Assembly: GCA_027487555.1 (NCBI GenBank)
Contig: JAIYDI010000029.1
Coordinates: 186,001 to 250,000 of the forward strand
Length of the DNA: 64,000 nt
Direction: 5' to 3'
Source: Hyphomicrobiales bacterium
GTDB taxonomy: Bacteria; Pseudomonadota; Alphaproteobacteria; Rhizobiales; Devosiaceae
Shown: one piece after another, positions 44,533 through 53,391 of the stretch
How the letters are laid out: each line of letters starts with the position of its first letter
Position numbering within the stretch: position 1 is the first letter of the stretch
The notes under the pieces: generated by a model
The model's database searches: none
What the model saw: the letters and a program-made list of their open reading frames with translations, nothing else
What the model was told of the DNA's origin: nothing
Translations under genes and position numbers: made by a program

Positions 44533-44851
44533 GGAACACTTCGGGCAGGTCGGCCCACCACTCACCATCCTTGCGGGTCTCGAGCGGCGCCTGCATCGGC
44601 ATGCACACAGCCCACCATTCCTGCGTCTTCGGGTCAGCCGCCATGGCCGCCATATCGGCGGCGTAGTCGGTGCCATGGTACTCGAAGTAGGCGAACAGCA
44701 GGTTTTCCGGCTGCTTGAGGAAAATCGAGTAGTTGCGGATATTGGAGTTGGCAATCTGCTTCAGCACCTCCGGCCAGACGGCCGCGTGGATGCGGGTATA
44801 TTCGGCGATGGCGTCGGGATGGAGCCCGATCACCGATCCGTAGCGCTTCAT
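44522..44851 (-). CDS. rhaM: L-rhamnose mutarotase family protein
   Basis: This 109-aa protein matches RhaM/YiiL, which interconverts anomers of L-rhamnose and related deoxy-sugars. Conserved features are EYTRIHAAVWPEVL, NYSIFL, ENLLFAYFEYHG, the EWWAVC Trp pair and the ending LPEVFHVD. It is not listed separately in the ORF track because it lies within a longer frame. The ATG at 44851 overlaps the amidohydrolase stop. Its presence points to L-rhamnose, L-fucose or a similar sugar as the cluster substrate. Confidence 0.85.
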   Translation of the reverse strand: MKRYGSVIGLHPDAIAEYTRIHAAVWPEVLKQIANSNIRNYSIFLKQPENLLFAYFEYHGTDYAADMAAMAADPKTQEWWAVCMPMQAPLETRKDGEWWADLPEVFHVD

Positions 44852-45693
44852 GATGGTTTCCCCTCCAGCTTGTAGATGCGTTCGGCGTTGCTGTGGAACA
44901 GCTTCGCTTGTTCGTCGGTACTTGCGCCCGACACGATATCCCGGATTGCGACCACCCAGCGCGTCAGGTTGCCGGTTAGCGTCACCACCGGAAAATCCGA
45001 GCCCCATACGACGCGATCCCAGCCGAAGCTGTCGATGACGTGCTCGACAAAGGGGCGCAGGTCCGCAACTGTCCAGTCGGGCTTGGCATAGGCCGCTATG
45101 CCTGAGATCTTTGCGGCCACATTTGGCAGCTCCGCCAGCCGCTTGATGTCGGCGCGCCACGGGTCGAGTGCCTTGCCCGCGACATCCGGCACGCCGCAAT
45201 GATCGAGTACGAACTGCGTATCCGGGCACTTGGCGACAAGTTCGCGTCCGACCGGCAATTGCCGGGCCAGCACGCAGAGATCGAAGGGCAGGGCGGCCTT
45301 GCCCAGTAGTTGCATGTTCGCGACGAACGGCGCCGACTGGCTCAGTTCATCCGGCGAGGTGTGGAGGATGCGGCGGATACCCTTGAGGCCGTGGATGCTC
45401 CGTAGCCGCTCGAGATAGGCGGGGAAATCCGGGCTTTCCGGTCGCGCCGGGGCAATGGCGCCGACAATGCGCGGGTGCAGCCCAGCTACAAAGCGTGTCT
45501 CGGCCTCCATGTCAGGCTCGGCGACGTCCACTTCCATATGCAGCGCGGCTTCTATGCCGAGTGGGCCGGCTTCGGCGAAATAGTCCTCGGCTTTCCAGTC
45601 GCGGTCGAGCGGTGGGGCTGCCGCCAGCCAGGGGTAGGCGAAGCGGGATTTGTAGACGAGGTGCAGGTGGGTATCGACTATCCGCATCTTCAT
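44848..45693 (-). CDS. Amidohydrolase-2 family protein, lactonase-like
   Basis: This 281-aa TIM-barrel metal-dependent hydrolase resembles the L-fuconolactonase group. It begins RIVDTHLHLVYKSRFAYPWL (the HxH metal motif), has VLDHCGVPDVAGKALDPWRADIKRLAELPNVAAKISG and ends with VVWGSDFPVVTL, which holds the catalytic Asp. It probably opens the sugar lactone made by the Gfo/Idh enzyme. ATG 45693 follows GAGGAGC; the track start is 31 codons further out. It lies 7 bp after the IclR regulator gene. Confidence 0.88.
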   Translation of the reverse strand: MKMRIVDTHLHLVYKSRFAYPWLAAAPPLDRDWKAEDYFAEAGPLGIEAALHMEVDVAEPDMEAETRFVAGLHPRIVGAIAPARPESPDFPAYLERLRSIHGLKGIRRILHTSPDELSQSAPFVANMQLLGKAALPFDLCVLARQLPVGRELVAKCPDTQFVLDHCGVPDVAGKALDPWRADIKRLAELPNVAAKISGIAAYAKPDWTVADLRPFVEHVIDSFGWDRVVWGSDFPVVTLTGNLTRWVVAIRDIVSGASTDEQAKLFHSNAERIYKLEGKPS

Positions 45694-45700
45694 TTGCTCC

Positions 45701-46474
45701 TCACTTTGCCGCGACGCGATGGCGTTCGGAGACTTCGCGGCTGGCGCTGCGCAACAGGCCCAGCGCCGTATCGCGGTCCGGCGCATCGACCGCGTCGAGC
45801 CGCTGGGTATAGGGGCAGGTCAGCGCCGCGATGACCGTGCCCAAGGGTCCGAAGATCGGTACCGACAGGTTGGTGACGCCGGCGATCTGCAGGCTCTGCA
45901 TCGCCTCGCAGCCCTGTTCACGCACCTGGACGAGGCGGGTTTCGAGATCCGGCGTCAGCACTTCGGCGGCGCGTGTTACCGGGTCTTCAAGCATCAGTTC
46001 CCGTTCCTCCGGTGTCGCGTGAGCGAGGAATACGTGGCCCGAACCGGTGTTCACGAGGCTGATGCGCGAGCCCACCCGAATCGAAACGTTCCAGTACCCG
46101 GGCCCGTCGACCTGGGCGACGACGACGAGGATGTTACGATCATAGACGACCAGGTGCACGGCCTGCTGGGCGTCGCGGGCAAACGTCCGCAGCACCGGCA
46201 TTGACTGGTTCACCAGACGCCCAACAGGGGGCGTCATGTGCGCCAGTTCGAACAGCTTCAAGGTTAATTCATAGCGGTCGCCGTCGCGGCGCACGTAGTT
46301 GCGCCGCACCAGGCGGTCGAGCATCCGGTAGATCTCATTAGGCGTCCGATCCAGCGATTTCGCGATCTCTGCCTGGCTCAGGCCCTCGGAACTCGACGCT
46401 AAAAGCTCAAGAATATCCAAGCCTTTATCCAGCGCGGGTGCTCGATACTTATCGAGTTCGTCGACCTGGCTCAC
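45701..46474 (-). CDS. IclR-family transcriptional regulator
   Basis: This 257-aa regulator has an N-terminal winged helix (KGLDILELLASSSEGLSQAEIAKSLDRTPNEIYRMLDRLVRRNYV) and the IclR effector domain (VNQSMPVLRTFARDAQQAVHLVVYDRNILVV to LSVPIFGPLGTVIAALTCPY). It is first in the minus-strand cluster and divergent from the ABC importer, so it probably controls both arms. A GTG at 46474 with GGGAGGA 5 bases upstream is preferred over the track start at 46489. The effector is probably the imported sugar or a derived acid. Confidence 0.88.
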   Translation of the reverse strand: MSQVDELDKYRAPALDKGLDILELLASSSEGLSQAEIAKSLDRTPNEIYRMLDRLVRRNYVRRDGDRYELTLKLFELAHMTPPVGRLVNQSMPVLRTFARDAQQAVHLVVYDRNILVVVAQVDGPGYWNVSIRVGSRISLVNTGSGHVFLAHATPEERELMLEDPVTRAAEVLTPDLETRLVQVREQGCEAMQSLQIAGVTNLSVPIFGPLGTVIAALTCPYTQRLDAVDAPDRDTALGLLRSASREVSERHRVAAK

Positions 46475-46493
46475 CCTCAGTCCTCCCAAAGCA

Positions 46494-46535
46494 TGCTTAC
46501 CAACCCGTTGACGTGGGCTGCGTCGTCTGCTTACC
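46494..46535 (+). promoter_or_regulatory. Divergent promoter with direct repeats, IclR cluster
   Basis: An 8-bp direct repeat TGCTTACC occurs at 46494-46501 and 46528-46535, 34 bp apart. A TTGACG -35 candidate (46508-46513) with a 17-bp spacer places the -10 region on the second repeat. This lies between the IclR gene and the binding-protein gene, so the repeats are candidate IclR contact sites. Confidence 0.4.
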
Positions 46536-46614
46536 TACGAATAGACTTTTCACATATGGATGATCAAGGGGCGTTTCGCTCTGATGTGAAAGGGATCTGA
46601 GGGAGGAAACCTGA

Positions 46615-47943
46615 ATGACGAAAAACCTGTGGCGGGCGCTGCTTGCGTCCAGCGCCCTCGTTCTGCTCGGCGGTGCCGCGCTGGCCGAGGATTTCGACTA
46701 TGGGAAGTTCGAGGGCTATACGCTGAAGGTGAAGCTGATCGGCGGCACCCAGTACGAGAAGCTCTACACACGCCTTCCGGAGTGGGAAAAACTCACTGGC
46801 GCGAAGGTCGAGATCGTCTCGTCGAAGAATCACTTCGAGCTCGACCGCGAGATCAAGCAGGACATCGCGTCCGGCTCGATTGCCTGGTGCGTGGGGTCCA
46901 ACCACACGAGCTTTGCACCTCAATATGGCGATCTCTACATCGATCTGAAGGAGTTCATTTCGCAGGGCGAGCTCGACAAATACGTCCCTGGTACGCTCGC
47001 CTCGGCCATGGTCGATGGCCGTCTCGTACAGCTGCCGCGCGTTACCGACGTGTCGAACCTCTACTACCGGAAGAGTCTCTATGAGGACCCGGCCAAGCAG
47101 GCCGCCTATAAGGAGAAGTTCGGCACCGATCTTGCGCCGCCGAAGACCTATGACGAGTGGAAGCAGCAGATCATCTTCTTTGCCGATCCTCCGAACCTCT
47201 ATGGCACGGCTTTCGCGGGCAAGGACGAAGGGCTCTCGGGCCGCTTCATGGAACTGCTGCGCGCCAATGGCGGCGACGTGTTCGATGAAAGCTGGAAGCC
47301 GATCTTCAATTCCGAGGCCGGCGTCGCCGCCGTGCAGTGGTTCAAGGACATCTACGATGCCAAAGCCGTACCCGCAGGCACGGTGAATTACACCTGGGAC
47401 GATATCGGGCAGGCCATGGCGGCCGGGCAGCTCGCGACTGACCTCGATTGGCCGGGCTTTGCCGGGTACTATTCCGATCCGGCATCCTCGAAGATCGCTG
47501 CTGAGCTTGGCTTCGCTACCGCTCCCGTCGGCTCGTCGGGCAAGCGCGGCGGCTGGTCCGGCTCGCACTCGTTCTCGGTCACTCAGGCTTGCGACAACAA
47601 GCCGGCTGCAGTGTCGCTCGCGGTGTTCCTCACCAATGATGAGAGCGCGATGATGGAAGCTCAGGCCGGCAATCTGCCGACCCGTTCCAAGACCTTCGAC
47701 GAGGTGAAGACCTGGTTCGTTGACAACGGCAAGCCGCAGATGGCCGAGATGTTCAACGCTTGGCAGGGCTCTCTCGCAGAGGCGCGCACGCCACCGCTGA
47801 TCGCGCAGTGGATCGAAGTGTCGAATGTCATCTGGCCTGCCGTGCAGGCCGCCATCGTCGGCGAGAAGACCGCGCAGGCCGCCCTCGACGACGCTGCCGC
47901 GCAAGCGACCATAATCATGCAGGATGCAGGCCTACTCAAGTAA
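46615..47943 (+). CDS. ABC sugar-binding protein, family 1
   Basis: This 442-aa periplasmic binding protein has a signal peptide (LLASSALVLLGGAALAED). The mature part shows YTLKVKLIGGTQYEKLYTRLPEWEKLTGAKVEIV, the hinge region and LFLTNDESAMMEAQAGNLPTRSKTFDEV near the C terminus. It delivers the cluster sugar to the permeases at 48039 and 48938. A ribosome-binding GAGGGAGGAAA stands upstream. A hairpin separates it from the first permease gene. Confidence 0.92.
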   Translation: MTKNLWRALLASSALVLLGGAALAEDFDYGKFEGYTLKVKLIGGTQYEKLYTRLPEWEKLTGAKVEIVSSKNHFELDREIKQDIASGSIAWCVGSNHTSFAPQYGDLYIDLKEFISQGELDKYVPGTLASAMVDGRLVQLPRVTDVSNLYYRKSLYEDPAKQAAYKEKFGTDLAPPKTYDEWKQQIIFFADPPNLYGTAFAGKDEGLSGRFMELLRANGGDVFDESWKPIFNSEAGVAAVQWFKDIYDAKAVPAGTVNYTWDDIGQAMAAGQLATDLDWPGFAGYYSDPASSKIAAELGFATAPVGSSGKRGGWSGSHSFSVTQACDNKPAAVSLAVFLTNDESAMMEAQAGNLPTRSKTFDEVKTWFVDNGKPQMAEMFNAWQGSLAEARTPPLIAQWIEVSNVIWPAVQAAIVGEKTAQAALDDAAAQATIIMQDAGLLK

Positions 47944-47963
47944 GCCTAGCCCCCTCATGCACG

Positions 47964-47994
47964 ACGGCGGTCCGGCCATCCGGGCTGCCGCCGT
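47964..47994 (+). terminator. Hairpin between binding-protein and permease genes
   Basis: ACGGCGG (47964-47970) and CCGCCGT (47988-47994) form an outer stem with an inner CCGG/CCGG pair, after the binding-protein stop; GAGTTTTC follows shortly after. It resembles the other binding-protein/permease hairpins of the window and could act as a weak terminator or mRNA stabiliser. Confidence 0.55.
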
Positions 47995-48038
47995 GCCGAG
48001 TTTTCGGCCGCCTCTGGCCGCTCACCACCCGGATTGCG

Positions 48039-48941
48039 ATGAACTTCCTACGCTTGCCCCGCGCCACGCCCTACCTGCTGCTGCTTCCGGCGATCGTTGT
48101 GATCCTTGGTGTGGTGCTGGTGCCGCTCGTCGTTTCATTCTGGACGAGCTTTACGCCCTACAATCTCACGAAGCCCGCGACGCTGTTCCAGTTCGTGGGC
48201 TTAAGAAACTACGAGCGCCTGCTCGGCAATGCCGATTTCTGGTGGGCCTTCGGTCGCACGATCCTGTTTATCACCATCGCGCTCAACCTCGAGATGGTGC
48301 TCGGCCTCGGGCTTGCGCTCCTGATCAACAAGGTCACCTGGGGCCAGCGGACGCTCCGCACCATCATGATGTTTCCCATGATGTTCTCGCCCATCCTCGT
48401 GGGCTTCCAGTTCAAATACCTGTTCAACGACGCAGTGGGCCTGGTGAACAACGCGCTGTTTGATCTCGGCATCATCCAGCAGCCTATTCCCTGGCTTGTC
48501 GATGGGTCGCTCGCCCCGCTCACCATCATCCTTGCGGAAGTCTGGATGTCGACTTCGGTCTTCGCGATCCTGCTGCTCGCCGGCCTGATGGCGCTCCCCA
48601 AGGAGCCGATCGAGGCCGCGAAGGTCGATGGCTGCAACCCGTGGCAGGTGTTCCGCCACATCACGCTGCCTTTCCTCATGCCCTTCGTCTACATCGCCAT
48701 GACCATTCGGTCGCTGGATGTGGCGCGCGCCTATGACATGGTCCGCATCATGACCAATGGCGGGCCCGCCGGACGCACAGAACTGCTTTGGACACTGATG
48801 ACCCGCACCGGCTACAACAACAGCCAAATGGGTATGGCCAACGCCATGGGCTACGTCTCGATCCTGACGTCCATCCTCTTCACCTACTATTTCTATCGCA
48901 AGCTGGTCTCGGCGCGCGCCTTCATGGGAGGCGCCCAGTGA
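48039..48941 (+). CDS. ABC sugar permease, MalF/UgpA-type
   Basis: This 300-aa permease starts FLRLPRATPYLLLLPAIVVILGVVLVPLVVSFWTSF, has six hydrophobic segments and the EAA loop EAAKVDGCNPWQVFRHITLPFLM. The start at ATG 48039 has no strong ribosome-binding site, and the preceding hairpin may tie its expression to the binding protein. The track frame extends far upstream, overlapping the binding-protein gene; that extension is not credible. It overlaps the next permease by 4 bases. Confidence 0.88.
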   Translation: MNFLRLPRATPYLLLLPAIVVILGVVLVPLVVSFWTSFTPYNLTKPATLFQFVGLRNYERLLGNADFWWAFGRTILFITIALNLEMVLGLGLALLINKVTWGQRTLRTIMMFPMMFSPILVGFQFKYLFNDAVGLVNNALFDLGIIQQPIPWLVDGSLAPLTIILAEVWMSTSVFAILLLAGLMALPKEPIEAAKVDGCNPWQVFRHITLPFLMPFVYIAMTIRSLDVARAYDMVRIMTNGGPAGRTELLWTLMTRTGYNNSQMGMANAMGYVSILTSILFTYYFYRKLVSARAFMGGAQ

Positions 48942-49798
48942 GCGCCGGATCGATCGAACGGCCCTGGCAGCGCTGGGCCATCCGCATCGGCGTGTTCATC
49001 GCCATGCTTATCCTCGTCTTGCCCGGTGCCTGGGTGGTGCTCACCGCTTTCCGGCCAAATATCGAAGTGCTGGCGCGGCCTGCCGTCTGGATTCCGCAGA
49101 ACCTGACGCTGCACAATTTCCTCGGCATATTCGGTCGGCTCGATACGCAGCAGGGCCTGCCGGTGGCCAACTACTTCATCAACTCCATGGTGATCTCGGT
49201 GACGTCTACCGTGGTTGCCATCGCGGTGGGGATGATGGGCGGCTATGCCTTTGCGCGATACCGCTTCCGCGGCAAGGCCGCGCTGTTCCTCGGTTTCATG
49301 CTGAGCCGCACCGTCCCGGGTGTGGCCCTGAGCCTGCCGCTTTTCATTCTGTGGTCGCGGCTCGGGCTTATCGACACCAGCGTCGGTCTGATCATAGTCT
49401 ATATGGCGGTGAACATTCCCTTCACCATCTGGCTGACAGACGGGTTCTTCCGGCAGATTCCGGTCGATCTTTCCGAGGCCGCGCAGATCGATGGCTGCAC
49501 GCGATGGCAGGCATTCTGGAAGGTCGAGTTCCCGCTTGCTCGTTCTGGCCTCGCATCTGCGGCCATCTTCGCTTTCCTCACCTCGTGGAACGAGTACGCA
49601 CTCGCCAGCCAGTTGACCCGCACCACGGCCAGCAAGACCATGCCGGTGGGGCTCATGGATTTCACCGCGCAGTTTACCGTGGACTGGACCGGCATGAGCG
49701 CCATGGCGGTGCTGATCATCGTGCCGGCGCTGGTGCTCACCTTCATCGTTCAGAAGCATCTGATCGCCGGGCTGACGTTCGGCGGAGTCAAGGGATAG
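48938..49798 (+). CDS. ABC sugar permease, MalG/UgpE-type
   Basis: This 286-aa permease is the partner of the preceding one. The first helix is [26 protein letters not shown], and the EAA loop reads [22 protein letters not shown]. It starts at a GTG overlapping the previous stop (GTGA), with GGGAGG 7 bases upstream; the longer track start is not supported. The ATPase gene follows after 4 bp. Confidence 0.92.
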   Translation: MSAGSIERPWQRWAIRIGVFIAMLILVLPGAWVVLTAFRPNIEVLARPAVWIPQNLTLHNFLGIFGRLDTQQGLPVANYFINSMVISVTSTVVAIAVGMMGGYAFARYRFRGKAALFLGFMLSRTVPGVALSLPLFILWSRLGLIDTSVGLIIVYMAVNIPFTIWLTDGFFRQIPVDLSEAAQIDGCTRWQAFWKVEFPLARSGLASAAIFAFLTSWNEYALASQLTRTTASKTMPVGLMDFTAQFTVDWTGMSAMAVLIIVPALVLTFIVQKHLIAGLTFGGVKG

Positions 49799-49802
49799 TC
49801 AA

Positions 49803-50885
49803 GTGGCCGAAGTTCGCCTCGAAAAGGTCGTCAAGCGCTATGGCAAGCTCGAGATCGTCCATGGCATCGACCTCGCCGTCGCCCATAACGAGTTCGTCGT
49901 GCTGGTTGGGCCGTCTGGATGTGGCAAGTCCACAACGCTTCGCATGATCGCCGGGCTCGAGGAGATCTCGGGCGGCACGATCCGCATCGGCGACCGGGTC
50001 GTGAATGAGCTGCCCCCGCGCTCGCGCAACATCTCCATGGTGTTCCAGTCCTACGCGCTCTATCCGCACATGAGTGTGCGCGAGAATCTCGGTTTCGGGC
50101 TCAAGATCGCAGGGCAGGGCGAGGACGAGATCAAGAAACGCGTCGATGAAGCCGCCGAGATCCTCGGCCTCGGCGAATTGCTCGACAGGCTGCCGCAGCA
50201 CCTGTCGGGCGGTCAGCGCCAGCGCGTCGCAATGGGTCGCGCGATCGTTAGGCACCCAGATGTGTTCTTGTTCGACGAGCCGCTCTCCAATCTCGATGCC
50301 AAACTGCGCGGACAAATGCGCGTCGAAATCAAGAAGCTCCACCAGCGGGTGAAGACCACGGTCATCTATGTCACTCACGACCAGGTCGAGGCGATGACGC
50401 TCGCCGACCGCATCGTCATCATGCGCGATGGTCATGTCGAGCAGGTCGGCACGCCGTCCGAGGTCTTCGAGCGCCCCGTCAATACTTTCGTCGCCGGGTT
50501 CATCGGCTCGCCGCCAATGAACCTGATCGAGGCTGTGGTGACCACCGGCAAGGCGCGCCTCGCCGATGGCATTGAGGTTCCCCTGCCGCCCGATGCGCGT
50601 GTCAGCGAAGGGTTACCCATCGTGCTTGGGTTCCGGCCAGAAAGCTTCGCGCCGCGCGGTCATTCTCTTCACGCAGACGCACGGGCGCTGAGCCTAAGCC
50701 GCACTGTTGTCATCGCCGAACCGCTCGGTACCGAAACCATCCTGTTCACTACACTTGGCGGCAAGGACGTCCAGGGCAAGATGCTTGCGCCGCGACCAGT
50801 TTCTCCTGGCGAACAGCTGGAATTCACCCTCGATCTCGATAGGTTGCATGTTTTCGACCATGCCTCGGGAGTGACACTCAGATGA
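49803..50885 (+). CDS. ABC ATPase, UgpC/MalK-type
   Basis: This 360-aa ATPase powers sugar import. It has Walker [11 protein letters not shown]-loop [13 protein letters not shown], signature [16 protein letters not shown], Walker [16 protein letters not shown], the switch His in VTHDQ and a C-terminal TOBE domain (about residue 240 onwards). ATPases of this type often serve several importers, so it could also power the importer at 20.4-23.6 kb that lacks one. The next gene overlaps its stop by 4 bases. Confidence 0.94.
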   Translation: MAEVRLEKVVKRYGKLEIVHGIDLAVAHNEFVVLVGPSGCGKSTTLRMIAGLEEISGGTIRIGDRVVNELPPRSRNISMVFQSYALYPHMSVRENLGFGLKIAGQGEDEIKKRVDEAAEILGLGELLDRLPQHLSGGQRQRVAMGRAIVRHPDVFLFDEPLSNLDAKLRGQMRVEIKKLHQRVKTTVIYVTHDQVEAMTLADRIVIMRDGHVEQVGTPSEVFERPVNTFVAGFIGSPPMNLIEAVVTTGKARLADGIEVPLPPDARVSEGLPIVLGFRPESFAPRGHSLHADARALSLSRTVVIAEPLGTETILFTTLGGKDVQGKMLAPRPVSPGEQLEFTLDLDRLHVFDHASGVTLR

Positions 50886-51988
50886 GCCGTATCGAACGTG
50901 TCGAAGTGCTGATGGTGGACCTCAAGCCCAAGGTGAAACGGGTCGACGCCATCCAGTCCTTCGTCTCGCAGGAAACTCCAATCGTTCGGGTCACCGATAT
51001 CGATGGCGTCACAGGTACGGGCTACAGCTATACGATCGGCACCGGCGGTCATTCGGTGATCGAACTCCTGAAGCGCACGCTTGTCCCGGCGATCATCGGT
51101 CGCGAGGCGATGGAGATCGAGCGCATCTGGCGCGATCTGCTGTTTCTCACTCATGCCACGACGACCGGTGCCATCACGTCGATCGCGCTTGCCGCCATAG
51201 ACACCGCGCTGTGGGACCTGAAGGCGCGGAAGCTCGGCCTGCCGCTGCATATTCTCGCAGGAGGCGCGCAGGAGGAGATCCCGCTCTATACGACCGAAGG
51301 CGGCTGGCTTCACCTGTCCACCGAGGCACTGGTCGAGGATGCGCTGCGCGCCAAGGCTGATGGTTTCGGCGGCTGCAAGCTCAAGGTCGGCCGGCCCCTG
51401 CACGAGGATGTGGCGCGGATTTCCGCCGTGCGCGAGGCGGTGGGGCCGGGCTTCGAGATTTTCACCGATGCCAACCAGCGCTTCGCGGTCGACGAAGCGA
51501 TCCGCCGCGCGCGGGCCTACGAGAAGCTCGATATCGGCTGGTTCGAGGAGCCGCTGACCGCCGAGGATATCTCGGGGCATTCCCGGCTTGTCGCCAGTAC
51601 GTCGATCCCCATCGCCGTGGGTGAGAGCCTCTACAGCGCTATGCATTTCCGCGAATACCTTGAGCGGCATGCCTGCTCGGTCGTGCAGGTTGATGTCGGC
51701 CGCATCGGCGGCATCACGCCCTGGCTCAAGGTCGCGCATATGGCCGAGGCGTTCAATATCGCCGTATGTCCGCATTTCCTTATGGAACTGCATGTGGCGC
51801 TCTGCGCTGCGGTGCCGAATGCGCGCTGGGTCGAGTACATACCGCAACTCGATGAACTCACAGGCGACCGGATGCAGATCCGCAAAGGCCACGCCATTCC
51901 ATCGCCAAAACCGGGGCTCGGTATCGACTGGGATTTCGACGCTATCGCGGCGATGACAGTGGCGGGGTCGCAATCGATACATCTCTGA
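50882..51988 (+). CDS. Enolase-superfamily sugar-acid dehydratase (MR/MLE type)
   Basis: This 368-aa protein belongs to the mandelate racemase/muconate lactonising subgroup that dehydrates sugar acids. The catalytic K-x-K occurs in [10 protein letters not shown] (about residue 164), metal ligands in [21 protein letters not shown] and VGESLYS, and a His in [10 protein letters not shown]. It is probably the dehydratase that turns the sugar acid from the lactonase into a 2-keto-3-deoxy acid. The ATG overlaps the ATPase stop. Which acid (fuconate, rhamnonate, talarate or another) cannot be decided. Confidence 0.9.
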   Translation: MSRIERVEVLMVDLKPKVKRVDAIQSFVSQETPIVRVTDIDGVTGTGYSYTIGTGGHSVIELLKRTLVPAIIGREAMEIERIWRDLLFLTHATTTGAITSIALAAIDTALWDLKARKLGLPLHILAGGAQEEIPLYTTEGGWLHLSTEALVEDALRAKADGFGGCKLKVGRPLHEDVARISAVREAVGPGFEIFTDANQRFAVDEAIRRARAYEKLDIGWFEEPLTAEDISGHSRLVASTSIPIAVGESLYSAMHFREYLERHACSVVQVDVGRIGGITPWLKVAHMAEAFNIAVCPHFLMELHVALCAAVPNARWVEYIPQLDELTGDRMQIRKGHAIPSPKPGLGIDWDFDAIAAMTVAGSQSIHL

Positions 51989-52067
51989 CATATGCGCGTC
52001 ACCGGGGCTTCATCGGCACCGGCTAGGAGGCGGCAATCCAGCCCGCCAACTCAGCCGAGAGCCTGCC

Positions 52068-52874
52068 ATGACCCTGAAGTTCCTTGTGATGAGCGACCTG
52101 CACCTGATGCCGCCGGGCGAGACATCGATGACGCTCGATACCGGCGCGCGGCTCGAGCAGGCGGTAGAAAGTGTGATGGCGCGCTATTCTGATTTTGATT
52201 TCTGCATTCTCGCCGGCGACCTCGCGGATCGCGGGCAGGCCGCGGCCTATGAGCGGCTGCAGGCAATCATAAAGCGCATGCCGATCCCGACCTACATCAC
52301 GCTCGGCAATCATGACGACCGCCCCACCTTCCTCCAGGTTTTCGGCGTGGACTTTGCCCATGCCGAAACCGGCAAGGTCGACAAAGCCTTCGATCACGAG
52401 GGCTACCGGATCATCATGCTCGATTCGTCGGAGCCCGGCCGCGTCGATGGCGCTTTGTCGCCGGCGCAGATCGATTGGCTGCGCGCCTGCCTGATGGAAG
52501 CCCTCGATCGGCCTGTGATCGTTGTCCTCCACCACAACGCCAATGCCCTGCACATTTCGTCTGACAGTATCCGCATGCTCGAGCCCGATGCGTTTATCGC
52601 GGCGCTTAAGACGCATCCGGATGTGCGGCAGGTTATTGCCGGACACGTGCACCTCACCTCGACGGCGTTCTGGCGAGGCCTCAGCTTCACGACGCTGGCA
52701 GGCGGCCATTATTCCGTGGGCTTCAATGTCGATCAGCCTGAGCGCCCGTTCCGCCGCACTACTGGCCCGGGCCAGATGGCTGTGGTCGTCGGCACCGAGG
52801 AGCGGACGACCGTGCTTTTCGAGGATTTCATCGACGGCAATGACGAGATCGTATTGGCCCACGCCGCCGAGTAA
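52068..52874 (+). CDS. Class III metallophosphoesterase (CpdA-like phosphodiesterase)
   Basis: This 268-aa cytoplasmic phosphodiesterase shows the metal motifs FLVMSDLHLMPPG, ILAGDLADRG, LGNHDDRPTF, VVLHHNA and VIAGHVHLTS. It resembles cAMP and glycerophosphodiester phosphodiesterases of the CpdA/GpdQ group. Its place at the end of the importer operon suggests hydrolysis of an imported phosphodiester or of a signal nucleotide. The 80-bp gap upstream contains no obvious strong promoter. The start has no strong ribosome-binding site. Confidence 0.87.
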   Translation: MTLKFLVMSDLHLMPPGETSMTLDTGARLEQAVESVMARYSDFDFCILAGDLADRGQAAAYERLQAIIKRMPIPTYITLGNHDDRPTFLQVFGVDFAHAETGKVDKAFDHEGYRIIMLDSSEPGRVDGALSPAQIDWLRACLMEALDRPVIVVLHHNANALHISSDSIRMLEPDAFIAALKTHPDVRQVIAGHVHLTSTAFWRGLSFTTLAGGHYSVGFNVDQPERPFRRTTGPGQMAVVVGTEERTTVLFEDFIDGNDEIVLAHAAE

Positions 52875-52921
52875 AGCGCAGCAGACAGCTTTGAGGTTGT
52901 CCATCCGGCCAAGATAGAGAA

Positions 52922-52960
52922 AGGCCTCGGTCTGCCTGTGTCTGGCAGGAGCCGAGGCCT
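52922..52960 (-). terminator. Long hairpin between convergent genes
   Basis: AGGCCTCGG (52922-52930) and CCGAGGCCT (52952-52960) form a 9-bp perfect stem, with an inner CTGCC/GGCAG stem and a short loop. On the minus strand it is followed by CTTTCTCTATCTT, a T-rich tract, so it is a likely terminator for the DUF465 gene and may also stop the phosphoesterase transcript. Confidence 0.65.
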
Positions 52961-53054
52961 CGCTACGCCATCAGTCCAGATGCTTGGCGGCACCGGTCGC
53001 GCTTCGGAAAGGGGCCCGCCCTCACGGGTCCAGTCCCGGAGGCGCTCCCTCACA

Positions 53055-53297
53055 TCAGTGCGCTGTCTTCAGCGCTCTGGCGATGGCATCCTTGATGGCG
53101 AGACGCTGCTTCCGCAGAGCGGTCTCCGCCTCGTCGGTGATGGCATCCAGCCGTGTTTCGGCGCGGTGCACCTTGTCGTTCACCGCGTCATATTCGACGA
53201 GCAGTTCAGCAAACCTGACATCCTTGGCCTTCAGCGCATGGATGGCGTCGAGATCGCTCGGGAATTCCTCGTGCAGGGTGTGGGGCGTATTGGACAT
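53055..53297 (-). CDS. DUF465 (YdcH-type) small coiled protein
   Basis: This 80-aa protein matches the DUF465 family by its helix-turn-helix-like pair of long helices: ELLVEYDAVNDKVHRAETRL and ALRKQRLAIKDAIARAL, with the typical LHEEFPSDLDAIHALKAKDVRF start. It is all-helical, with no membrane segment or catalytic motif. Function in the family is unknown. ATG 53297 with GGAGC upstream is preferred over the track start. Confidence 0.88.
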   Translation of the reverse strand: MSNTPHTLHEEFPSDLDAIHALKAKDVRFAELLVEYDAVNDKVHRAETRLDAITDEAETALRKQRLAIKDAIARALKTAH

Positions 53298-53391
53298 GTC
53301 GCGCTCCTGTTCGCTTGATGAACCCAGCATGGCCCGGCTCGCTGGCGCGTGCCTTGATCGGGATCAAGCGGGCGTGCCGCTCGGGCAGGGG

